This document shows positions 53,522-61,045 of a DNA stretch of 64,000 nucleotides, piece by piece (the stretch's first letter is position 1; each line of letters opens with the position of its first letter). Position numbers and translations under genes: made by a program. Source of the DNA: CAZQXD01 sp964597315 (GTDB taxonomy: Bacteria; Pseudomonadota; Gammaproteobacteria; Competibacterales; Competibacteraceae); contig CAZQXD010000010.1 of the NCBI GenBank assembly GCA_964597315.1, positions 27,854 to 91,853 of the forward strand. Reading direction: 5' to 3'. The notes under the pieces are model-generated. The model searched no databases, was not told the origin of the DNA, and saw only the letters and a program-made list of their open reading frames with translations.

Positions 53522-54916
53522 GTGTTGCCGGTGATCGCCATTGTGGGTCGCCCCAATGTGGGCAAGTCCACCCTGTTCAACGTGCTGACCCGCAGCCGCG
53601 ACGCCCTGGTGGCTGATGTCCCCGGCCTGACCCGGGACCGTCAGTACGGCCGCGGCAAGGTGGGGCCGCGCCCCTATCTAGTGGTGGACACCGGTGGGCT
53701 GACTGGGGGGAGCGACGGTATTGACGGGCTGATCGCCCGCCAGGCCCGGCAGGCCATCCACGAGGCCGATGGGGTGCTGCTGCTGGTGGACGGCCGGGCC
53801 GGACTGACCGTCGCCGACGAGGCCATCGCTATGGAGCTGCGCCGACTGGGCAAGCCCCTGACCCTGGTGGTCAATAAGACCGAGTTTCAGGACCTGGACG
53901 CCGCCAGCGCCGAGTTCCATGCCCTGGGCCTGGGGGCGCCCATAGGAATTTCCGCGTCCCATAACCGCGGGGTGGCGGCGCTCATGGACACGGTTCTGGA
54001 ACGCCTGCCCGCAGCGGCGTCGGTCCCAGAGGCGGTCGGCGCGGAACTGCCTATCCGGCTGGCCATCGTGGGTCGGCCCAATGTAGGCAAGTCCACTCTA
54101 GTTAACCGCCTGTTGGGGGAAGACCGGGTGCTGGCCTTCGACCAGCCAGGCACTACCCGTGACAGCGTGGCCATTCCTTTCGCCAAGGACGGCCAGGATT
54201 ACATTCTCGTGGATACCGCCGGAGTGCGCCGCCGTGGCCGGGTCGCCGAGGCTATCGAGAAATTCAGCGTCATCAAAACCCTACAAGCCATGGAAGCGGC
54301 CCATGTGGTGATCATGGTGATGGATGCCCGGCAGGGAATCGGGGACCAGGACGCCACCTTGTTGGGTTATGTACTGGACAGTGGCCGGGCGCTGGTGGTG
54401 GCGGTCAACAAGTGGGACCGGCTGGATCAGGATGTCCGGGACGGGGTGCGCCGGGACCTGGAGCGCAAGCTGGCGTTTCTGGATTTCGCCGAGATCCATT
54501 TCATTTCCGCCCTGCACGGCTCGGGGGTGATGGACCTGCTAGACGCCGCCCGCCGGGCCTACCAAGCTGCCCACCGCAAGCTGCCCACCCCGGAACTGAC
54601 CCGGATTCTGGAGCGGGCCTTGACCGCCCACCAACCGCCCCTGGTGCGGGGCCACGCCATTAAGCTGCGCTATGCCCACCAGGGCGGCCAGAATCCCCCG
54701 GTGATCGTGATCCACGGCAACCGTACCGAGCATGTACCTGAATCCTACCGGCGTTATCTGATCAACACCTTCCGCAAGACCCTGGATCTAGCCGGCACCC
54801 CGGTGCGGGTGGAGTTCCGGGGCGGCGAGAATCCCTACCAGCCCACCAAGTCCAGCCGTCCCCAGCGCCATCGTCCGGTCAAGCCTGGTCGCGGGCGCAA
54901 GCTCCGGGGACGCTGA
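53522..54916 (+). CDS. der: Ribosome-associated GTPase Der (EngA)
   Basis: Double GTPase required for 50S assembly. Two G domains are visible: IVGRPNVGKSTLFN with DTGGL and NKTEF, and IVGRPNVGKSTLVN with DTAGVRRRG and NKWDR. A C-terminal KH-like domain (HRKLPTPELTRIL, then HQGGQNPPVIVIHGNRTEHVPESYRRYL) and a basic tail complete its 464 residues. The start is a GTG at 53522. It ends the operon. Confidence 0.97.
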   Translation: MLPVIAIVGRPNVGKSTLFNVLTRSRDALVADVPGLTRDRQYGRGKVGPRPYLVVDTGGLTGGSDGIDGLIARQARQAIHEADGVLLLVDGRAGLTVADEAIAMELRRLGKPLTLVVNKTEFQDLDAASAEFHALGLGAPIGISASHNRGVAALMDTVLERLPAAASVPEAVGAELPIRLAIVGRPNVGKSTLVNRLLGEDRVLAFDQPGTTRDSVAIPFAKDGQDYILVDTAGVRRRGRVAEAIEKFSVIKTLQAMEAAHVVIMVMDARQGIGDQDATLLGYVLDSGRALVVAVNKWDRLDQDVRDGVRRDLERKLAFLDFAEIHFISALHGSGVMDLLDAARRAYQAAHRKLPTPELTRILERALTAHQPPLVRGHAIKLRYAHQGGQNPPVIVIHGNRTEHVPESYRRYLINTFRKTLDLAGTPVRVEFRGGENPYQPTKSSRPQRHRPVKPGRGRKLRGR

Positions 54917-55019
54917 GCCGACCCTTGAGGCGGGCGGCCAGGGTCCGCCGGTTGCGCGCCATATCTGCTTTTCCCATGAGCTGGCTTTTCCCATCCCTCA
55001 ATTTGTTGCGGGTGGCTTC

Positions 55020-55049
55020 TTGACTATCAAATGATAATGATTATCATTT
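55020..55049 (+). promoter_or_regulatory. Promoter with a Fur box
   Basis: A 21-bp palindrome at 55029-55049, centred on one G, contains the core atgataatgattatcat and matches the classical Fur box closely. It overlaps TTGACT (55020-55025) and TATCAT (55042-55047), spaced by 16 bases. Iron-loaded Fur would therefore block this promoter directly. Confidence 0.88.
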
Positions 55050-55102
55050 ATCGAACATGACTCACTGTTCACCATCCAATAATGGGTAAGGAGAAAAGCG
55101 CT

Positions 55103-55405
55103 ATGAGTTTTGTGGTGGAGGCCGCGCTGGATAATCCTGGGCCGCGACTGCGGGTGATCGACAAGGCCAGCAGCGTGGTGTTGCTGGATTGGGATGAGGA
55201 GATATTCGGTCCCTTGTTGGCCAGCGGCCGGTTGCGGGTCGATGATTTCCGCTGCACCCGCAAGGCCGAGTTGCAGCAACTGATCCGCAAATTGTTCCTG
55301 ATCTCCTGCCAGTTACACTGTGCCGGACAGGCTGCCGACCGCGGCCTACCCCGGGCAGTGCGAGTGTTCATGGTGGGCTGGCCGTTGCAGGGAGGGTTCC
55401 AGTGA
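55103..55405 (+). CDS. Small protein of unknown function in a Fur-controlled operon
   Basis: I recognise no family. The 100-residue product has no signal peptide. It begins FVVEAALDNPGPRLRVIDKASSVVLLDWD and contains three cysteines (RLRVDDFRCTRKAE, then LFLISCQLHC), which could bind iron, heme or zinc. ATG 55103 has AGGAG 9 bases upstream; an ATG at 55082 has none. Its stop overlaps the GTG start of the Irr-like regulator. The Fur box upstream points to a role in iron metabolism. Confidence 0.7.
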   Translation: MSFVVEAALDNPGPRLRVIDKASSVVLLDWDEEIFGPLLASGRLRVDDFRCTRKAELQQLIRKLFLISCQLHCAGQAADRGLPRAVRVFMVGWPLQGGFQ

Positions 55406-55827
55406 GGCCGGCAGCAGCGGTCGCCATCACCTTGGCCGGACGGTTACGGGAGGTCGGCATCAACCCCACGGCCCAGCGGTTGCGTATCGCAAAGGCGCTG
55501 TTCGAGCAAGGGGGCCATCCATCGGCGGCGGAGATTCTGGCGCGGGTGAACACTGGCGGACGCCAAGCCTGTCGGGCTACGGTCTATAACACCTTGGATC
55601 TGTTTGTGGACCGTGGTCTGGTCCGGGAAATAGCCGTGGGCTTTGGCAAGTCTTTTTACGAGTCCAATACCGTGCCCCATCACCATTTTTACAACGTCGA
55701 TACGGGGGAATTGCGGGATATTCCTCCCGACGCTCTGGCCTTCGAGACCCTACCCCCTCTGCCCGAAAACACCCAGGCGGAGGGGGTGAGCGTGGTGATC
55801 CGGGTGCGAGACGCCCGGAGTGTTTAG
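55402..55827 (+). CDS. Fur-family regulator resembling Irr
   Basis: A 141-residue Fur-superfamily protein. The winged helix reads NPTAQRLRIAKALFEQGGHPSAAEIL and ATVYNTLDLFVDRGLVREIAV. The metal/heme region is TVPHHHFYNVDTGELRDIP, with three His at 93-95. The C-terminal CxxC zinc sites of Fur are missing; there is one Cys (57). The HHH motif, YESNT and GELRDIP-like segment and short tail resemble Irr, the heme-responsive iron regulator best known from alphaproteobacteria. The N-terminal heme motif of some Irr proteins is absent. It starts with GTG overlapping the upstream stop (GTGA). Confidence 0.85.
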   Translation: MRPAAAVAITLAGRLREVGINPTAQRLRIAKALFEQGGHPSAAEILARVNTGGRQACRATVYNTLDLFVDRGLVREIAVGFGKSFYESNTVPHHHFYNVDTGELRDIPPDALAFETLPPLPENTQAEGVSVVIRVRDARSV

Positions 55828-56039
55828 GACCCGGATTTATGCTCCAGTTTGCGGGTGTCCATGCCCAGCAGGGAATAAGCCGGGCAACTGTTCATGAATC
55901 CGGTGGCCACCAACACCAGGCCGATGATGATGGCCAGCAATTTCAGAGCGCCGCCTAGAGCGGCAAGGGCGAGGATCAGCAGCAGAGCGCCCAGGACGAT
56001 GCGGATGGTTTTATCGGTCTGGCCTACGTTCTTGATCAT
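55824..56039 (-). CDS. YgaP-type DUF2892 membrane protein
   Basis: A 71-residue inner-membrane protein with the DUF2892 pattern: KNVGQTDKTIRIVLGALLLI at the start, two membrane helices, and TGFMNSCPAYSLLGMDT near the end. In YgaP this module anchors a rhodanese; here it stands alone. The Cys in SCPAY is conserved. It converges on the Irr-like gene with a 4-base overlap. Confidence 0.88.
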   Translation of the reverse strand: MIKNVGQTDKTIRIVLGALLLILALAALGGALKLLAIIIGLVLVATGFMNSCPAYSLLGMDTRKLEHKSGS

Positions 56040-56116
56040 GGGGAGATACCTCGTTGGACGGCAGTCGATTTGAAGTATGATATTAGTACATATTAATATT
56101 TTAAATCAAGCGTCGA

Positions 56117-57019
56117 TCAGCGTCTGTCAAGATACCGTTGCAGCAGCCCCGAGTAGGCGTCGATGCGCCGGTCCCGTAGATAAGGCCAGATGCGCCGTAC
56201 CGATTCAGAGCGGGCCAGGTCTAGCTCCACCTCTAGCACTTCGGGGTCGGTGGTGGAGGCTTGAGCCAGAATTTCCCCCTGGGGACCGGCCACGAAGCTA
56301 CTACCCCAGAACAGGGCGTCCCGCTGTTGCCCCGACGGGTCGGCCTCGTAGCCTACCCGGTTACAGGCCAGTACCGGCAAGCCGTTGGCCACGGCATGAG
56401 CCCGCTGGATAGTGATCCAGGCATCCCGCTGTCGGGCTTTTTCCGGCTCGCTATCGGAGGGGTCCCAGCCAATGGCGGTGGGATAGAGCAGCAATTCCGC
56501 CCCGGCCAGGGCCATCAGCCGGGCGCCTTCCGGGTACCACTGATCCCAGCACACCAGCACGCCTAGCCGCCCCACCGAGGTGTCGATGGGTTCGAAGCCC
56601 AGATCCCCGGGGGTGAAATAAAACTTCTCGTAATAGCCGGGATCGTCCGGGATATGCATTTTCCGATAGATGCCGGCGATGGTCCCGTCCCGCTCCAGGA
56701 CCACGGCGGTGTTGTGGTACAGGCCCGGAGCGCGGCGCTCGAACAGGGAGGTCACCAGCACGACGCCTAGTTCCCGGGCCACCGCGCCCAGTTCGGCGGT
56801 GGAGGGTCCGGGGATGGGTTCGGCCAGGTCGAATAGGTCCGGGTCTTCGTGTTTGCAGAAATACGGCCCGGTATGCAGTTCCTGGAGCATCACCAGCCGG
56901 GCGCCGCGATTAGCGGCCTCGCGGATGCCGTCGACAGAGGCGGCCAGGTTCGCCTCCCGGTCCGTGCCGCAAGCGTGCTGGACCAGGCCGACGCCGAGGG
57001 TGGGTGGGGTGATGGGCAT
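56117..57019 (-). CDS. aguB: N-carbamoylputrescine amidase
   Basis: Hydrolyses N-carbamoylputrescine to putrescine, the second step from agmatine. The 300-residue nitrilase-fold protein has the Glu in LQELHTGPYFC, the Lys in YRKMHIPDDPGYYEKFYF and the Cys in VLVCWDQWYPE. The PGYYEKFYF segment is specific to AguB. The adjacent upstream gene encodes its pathway partner AguA, 21 bases away. Confidence 0.96.
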   Translation of the reverse strand: MPITPPTLGVGLVQHACGTDREANLAASVDGIREAANRGARLVMLQELHTGPYFCKHEDPDLFDLAEPIPGPSTAELGAVARELGVVLVTSLFERRAPGLYHNTAVVLERDGTIAGIYRKMHIPDDPGYYEKFYFTPGDLGFEPIDTSVGRLGVLVCWDQWYPEGARLMALAGAELLLYPTAIGWDPSDSEPEKARQRDAWITIQRAHAVANGLPVLACNRVGYEADPSGQQRDALFWGSSFVAGPQGEILAQASTTDPEVLEVELDLARSESVRRIWPYLRDRRIDAYSGLLQRYLDRR

Positions 57020-57040
57020 GGGGAACCTCCGAGTTCGCGG

Positions 57041-58075
57041 TCAGGGCAACACCCCGGCGGGGAGCTGCATGGTCACGCAGTGCAAGCTGCCGTATTGGCG
57101 GATCAGCACCGAACAATCCACCGGGACGATCTCCCGACCGGGAAAGCAGCCGCCCAGGGCTTCTAAGGCGGTCCGGTCGACGGGGTCGCCGTACACGGGG
57201 ACCAGCACGGCGTCGTTCATAATCAGAAAATTGGCGTAACCGGCCGGCAGGCGGCGACCGGACGGGTCGTGGATCGGGCGGGGAAAGGGCAGGGCCACCA
57301 GCCGGTAGGGCGCTCCCTCGGGGGTACGCAAGTCCCGCAGTTGGGCGGCCATGGCCTGAAGATCGGCGTAGTGTTCATCTTGGGGGTCGTCACAGCCCTG
57401 GTAGGTGATGGTTTGGGGGTCGCAGAATCGGGCCAGGGTGTCGATATGGCTATCGGTGTCGTCCCCAGCCAGATGGCCATGATCCAGCCATAAAAACCGC
57501 TCCACGCCCAGGGTCTCCCGCAACTGCGCCTCCATATCCGCTTGCTCCAGATCGTTGCGACCCTGGGACAGCAGGCAAGCGCGGGTGGTGAGCAGGGCGC
57601 CTTGACCGTCGCTTTCCACGCTACCCCCTTCCAGGATCAGGTCCCGGGGTTCCAGGGGCGTGTCCCCGAAGGCTCCGGCCTGATGCAGGCGGGCGGTGAG
57701 CTGGTTGTCCAGGGCGGCGTCGAATTTACCGCCCCAACCGTTGAACTGAAAATCCAGCAGCAGGGGCTTGCCGTTTTGAAGTACGGTCAGCGGTCCATGG
57801 TCCCGGACCCAGGTGTCATTGGAGGGAGCCAGATACATACGCACCCGACGCAGATCGGCCAGGGAGGCCCCCAACAGTCCCAGCACGTGATCCCGATGTT
57901 CCGCGTCTCGGCAGGCCACCAGCAGGTTCTGGCGGCGGCTGATTTGGACTGCCAATGCCAGAAATGTGGCGTCGGCTTCGGCCAGCCACGGCCGCCAGTC
58001 GCTGTGGGCGTGGGGCCAGGTGAGCATGATGGCCGCCTGGGGCGCCCACTCGGCGGGGAACTGTCGTTGACTCAT
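57041..58075 (-). CDS. aguA: Agmatine deiminase
   Basis: Converts agmatine to N-carbamoylputrescine and ammonia. The 344-residue guanidine-modifying enzyme has PSNDTWVRDHGPLTV near residue 90, LILEGGSVESDGQGALLTT and the catalytic Cys near the C-terminus in YGSLHCVTMQ. ATG 58075 (SQRQFPAEWAPQAAIMLTWPH) is the family start; a long open frame upstream to 58726 is only a shadow of sfsA. With aguB it forms a two-gene putrescine operon. Confidence 0.95.
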   Translation of the reverse strand: MSQRQFPAEWAPQAAIMLTWPHAHSDWRPWLAEADATFLALAVQISRRQNLLVACRDAEHRDHVLGLLGASLADLRRVRMYLAPSNDTWVRDHGPLTVLQNGKPLLLDFQFNGWGGKFDAALDNQLTARLHQAGAFGDTPLEPRDLILEGGSVESDGQGALLTTRACLLSQGRNDLEQADMEAQLRETLGVERFLWLDHGHLAGDDTDSHIDTLARFCDPQTITYQGCDDPQDEHYADLQAMAAQLRDLRTPEGAPYRLVALPFPRPIHDPSGRRLPAGYANFLIMNDAVLVPVYGDPVDRTALEALGGCFPGREIVPVDCSVLIRQYGSLHCVTMQLPAGVLP

Positions 58076-58168
58076 GGGGGGGTCCGGGCGATTAACAGGG
58101 TCCAGAGTATGAAACGGCCATGGCAAAAATGCTAACCCAGGCCCGGTATCGGTTATGCTGTGCCGACC

Positions 58169-58897
58169 ATGGAGTTTCAAGAACCGCTGCTGCCCGCCAC
58201 CCTGATCCGCCGCTATCAGCGGTTTCTGGCCGATGTGACGTTGCCGGATGGCCGCAACATCACCGTCCACTGCCCCAACACCGGGGCCATGCTGGGTTGC
58301 GCCGAGCCGGGGCTGCGGGTCTGGTTGAGCCGCGCGTCTAATCCCAAACGAAAATACGCTCACACCTGGGAGTTGGTGGAAACCGCCGCCGGGGTCCCGG
58401 TGGGCATCAACACCGCCCGCGCCAATGCCCTGGTGGCGGAGGCGCTTGCCGCCGGCCTGTTCCCCTCCTTGAGGGGTTATCGGGACTTGCGCCCGGAGGT
58501 GCGGGCAGGCCAGGGCTGGCGGGTGGATTTCCTGCTGGATTACGGGGAGACCCAGTGCTATCTGGAAGTCAAGAACGTTACCGCAGCGGTACAGGACCGA
58601 GAAGCCCTGTTCCCGGATGCGGTGAGTACCCGAGCCACCCGGCACCTGCGGGAACTGATGGCCATGGTAACGGCGGGGCAGCGGGCGGCCCTGTGTTTTT
58701 GCGTGCAGCGGGACGATGTGGACCACGTGCGGCCTTTCGACGCGGTGGACCCGGTCTATGGGCGCACTTTGCGAGAAGCTGCGACCCAGGGGGTGGAACT
58801 GCTGGCCTGTTCAGCCACCCTCACGCCCCGGGCCATTGTTCCCCGGCGGCGGTTAGCGGTTGTCCTCGGCGGCGGCCTCGGCGTCGGTATGCCGTAA
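58169..58897 (+). CDS. sfsA: Sugar fermentation stimulation protein homologue SfsA
   Basis: DNA-binding or nuclease-like protein of poorly known role, once linked to maltose use. The 242-residue product has the OB-like start RRYQRFLADVTLPDG and HCPNTGAMLGC. The nuclease-like core is DFLLDYGETQCYLEVKNVT, with FPDAVSTRATRHLREL. ATG 58169 gives the usual start. The 3' end overlaps the DUF2789 gene by 45 bases on the other strand. Confidence 0.94.
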   Translation: MEFQEPLLPATLIRRYQRFLADVTLPDGRNITVHCPNTGAMLGCAEPGLRVWLSRASNPKRKYAHTWELVETAAGVPVGINTARANALVAEALAAGLFPSLRGYRDLRPEVRAGQGWRVDFLLDYGETQCYLEVKNVTAAVQDREALFPDAVSTRATRHLRELMAMVTAGQRAALCFCVQRDDVDHVRPFDAVDPVYGRTLREAATQGVELLACSATLTPRAIVPRRRLAVVLGGGLGVGMP

Positions 58898-59119
58898 CAG
58901 GGCGTCAAGGTGATCCGCTTCCTCGGCCCAGTCGGCATCCTGGTCGATGGCCTGGCGCAGGAAAGCAGCCTGGGATTCGTTCCAGAAAGGGGCGGCGTAC
59001 AGGGGGGTTTCCGCCGCCAGGGGGCGGTGGTCGTGAACAAAAGCGCGGATACCGTCGGAATCGGACGGCAGGCCCAGTTGTTCGAACAGGGTACTCAGGT
59101 TGTGGCGCGAGGTATCCAT
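58853..59119 (-). CDS. DUF2789 family protein
   Basis: An 88-residue acidic protein with the DUF2789 pattern: LSTLFEQLGLPSD at the start, RPLAAETPLYAAPFWNESQAAFLRQAI, then DADWAEEADHLDALLR. The function is unknown. ATG 59119 has GGAGG 7 bases upstream. It overlaps the end of sfsA by 45 bases, tail to tail. Confidence 0.85.
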   Translation of the reverse strand: MDTSRHNLSTLFEQLGLPSDSDGIRAFVHDHRPLAAETPLYAAPFWNESQAAFLRQAIDQDADWAEEADHLDALLRHTDAEAAAEDNR

Positions 59120-59211
59120 GGCGGACCTCCATTGTGGCTAGTGTGGCGTCGCCAGGGTGGCGGCGTTCTAGCCTACTTATAGGTCAAGTCGGGATGTCTT
59201 GCAGCGTCGGG

Positions 59212-60216
59212 CTACTTCGCTGTTACCGCAGTAAGGCGCCGGATATGGTCCGACAGGGTGGTGGCCATCCGTTCCAGGGGGGCAACGGTCGTCACGGAGC
59301 CGGAGTCAATGACCGTTTGGGGCATGGAGCTGGCCACGGCGGTGGCCGGGTCCTGGGCGATGACCACGCCACCGGCCCCGGCTACCTGTGCCGCCCCTAG
59401 GGTGCCGTCCCGACCCAGCCCGGTCAGCACCACGGCGATACAGTGGCGTCCGAAAACCTGGGCGGCGCTGCGAAACAGGGGATCGGCGGCCGGGCGAACA
59501 TAGTTTTCCTGGGGAGCATCGCTCAGGTCCAGAGTCAGGCTGCCGGGCCGCACCAGCAGGTGCCGGTCTCCGGGAGCCAGATATATAGTCCCCGGAGCCA
59601 GTTTCTCGCCGTGGACAGCCAGCTTGATGGGCATGGCCAGCAGCGGGCGCAGCCGTTCTGCCAATGTTTCCAGCATCCAGGCGGGGCCATGGACCACCAA
59701 CAGAAAAGCGGCCATGGGCGTGGCGGGGAGATGTCTGAGTAGAGTCGATAGGGTTTCGGGACCCCCGGTGCTGGTGGCGATGCAGACCGCCAGGAAAGGC
59801 GGCGGTGCGCCGACCGACCGGGGGACGATGGGGCGTGACCGGGGCGCCGGTTGCAGATAGCGGGCTATGCCATCTTGCAAACGGGTCAGGAGTTCAGCGG
59901 AGCCGTAGGGTTTGGCCAGATAGTCGTCCGCTCCGGCCCGTAGGGCGTGTTCCCGCGCCTGTGCGCCATCCAAAGAGGTGACCACCATGATAAAGGGCGC
60001 TGGACGAGGGGCAGAGCGAATTTGGCGGATCAGCTCCATGCCGTCTACGTGGGGCATCATCCAATCGGTTAGCACGGCGTCGAAACTGTGTTGACGGGCC
60101 AGGGCCAAGGCTTCGCGGCCATCGCTGGCCAGCCAGGTCTGATATCCTTGCTTGCTCAGGATACGCTCCAGAATACGGGCGCTGGTGGCGTCATCCTCGG
60201 CGATCAAAATCCTCAT
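59212..60216 (-). CDS. Response regulator with CheB methylesterase domain
   Basis: A 334-residue protein of the CheB type. Its receiver domain (ILIAEDDATSARILERILSKQGY, phosphorylated Asp in LTDWMMPHVDGMELI) is joined to a protein-glutamate methylesterase domain. The catalytic Ser is in ATSTGGPETL, the His in VVHGPAW and the Asp in GLGRDG. No other chemotaxis gene is nearby, so it may act in a type IV pilus (Chp-like) system or a separate sensory path. Substrate and partner are unknown. Confidence 0.88.
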   Translation of the reverse strand: MRILIAEDDATSARILERILSKQGYQTWLASDGREALALARQHSFDAVLTDWMMPHVDGMELIRQIRSAPRPAPFIMVVTSLDGAQAREHALRAGADDYLAKPYGSAELLTRLQDGIARYLQPAPRSRPIVPRSVGAPPPFLAVCIATSTGGPETLSTLLRHLPATPMAAFLLVVHGPAWMLETLAERLRPLLAMPIKLAVHGEKLAPGTIYLAPGDRHLLVRPGSLTLDLSDAPQENYVRPAADPLFRSAAQVFGRHCIAVVLTGLGRDGTLGAAQVAGAGGVVIAQDPATAVASSMPQTVIDSGSVTTVAPLERMATTLSDHIRRLTAVTAK

Positions 60217-60371
60217 CTATAAAGTCTCTATCGGGCTTGGTTTGAAAACGCCGGAGCCGAAGGTGGTCTATGGTAGGGATGAACGCAAGCATCGGCTGTC
60301 AGGCATGAACGCTTTAGGATAGCTTCCGTGGCCCACAGAGGAAATGGGACATTGGACGATGACACCATATT

Positions 60372-61043
60372 TTACGGATGTACGGGCAGCACAATACGCT
60401 GTTTTTTAAAGCGCAGCACTACACCCTCCTGGGTGATGGCCTGAAGCAGCGGCCCTTCCTCCAGCCTCTCCCCCTCTCGATAACGGCGCAAGTTAATTAG
60501 CACAAACCGTCTCGACGGATCATCGGCGTAAACGTGCGCGTCAACATTGAGGGGCGGCAGCGTGTTGCGCGGGGCTTCCGGCGGCGGTGTCGGCTTAGAC
60601 GGCCGGGTAGCGGTGGGAGGGAGCGTTTTGGGGGTGGTGGTGACCAGCGGCGGAGGCGGAGGCGGAGGCGGAAGCGGCTTGCGGCTGATCGGTACGGGAT
60701 GCTCCAGGGGCGCGGTTCGGGCCGTGGGCGCAAGGGCGGCGACGGGCGGTGGGGACGGCGTCGCTGCGGCTTTGGGGGGCGTCGTGGGCTGGGTGGCGGA
60801 GACGACCGGGGCCGCCGCCGTCTCCAGGGCCTGGGGCTGGCCGGTGGCCGGTGACGGCATTTGGGGCCACAGCCATAGCGCCGCGACCACTGCGGCATTG
60901 GCGAGCAGACCCAGCCCCAACAGCCATGGCCACGCCTGGGGCCGATTCCGGGGGGGCGGGGCGTGGACGGTAGATAAGTCCGGCGTCCGGCCCAGGGCGC
61001 GCTCTCGTTCGGCTTTTTGGAGGGCGTCGAGAATATAAGACAT
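60372..61043 (-). CDS. gspB: General secretion pathway protein GspB
   Basis: Partner of GspA that helps place the type II secretin in the outer membrane. The 223-residue product starts MSYILDALQKAERERALGRTPDL. One membrane segment follows (WPWLLGLGLLANAAVVAALWLW, about residues 38-59), then a Pro/Thr-rich periplasmic linker with an eight-Pro run. The C-terminal GspB domain is APLNV-like (LPPLNVDAHVYADDPSRRFVLINLRRYREGE). ATG 61043 gives the family start; it follows gspA by 2 bases. Confidence 0.93.
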   Translation of the reverse strand: MSYILDALQKAERERALGRTPDLSTVHAPPPRNRPQAWPWLLGLGLLANAAVVAALWLWPQMPSPATGQPQALETAAAPVVSATQPTTPPKAAATPSPPPVAALAPTARTAPLEHPVPISRKPLPPPPPPPPLVTTTPKTLPPTATRPSKPTPPPEAPRNTLPPLNVDAHVYADDPSRRFVLINLRRYREGERLEEGPLLQAITQEGVVLRFKKQRIVLPVHP

Positions 61044-61045
61044 GA

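Noticed and set aside
58076..58726. Long N-terminal extension of agmatine deiminase in an open frame
   Set aside because: The translation is unlike AguA and overlaps sfsA on the other strand; the conserved AguA start is at 58075.
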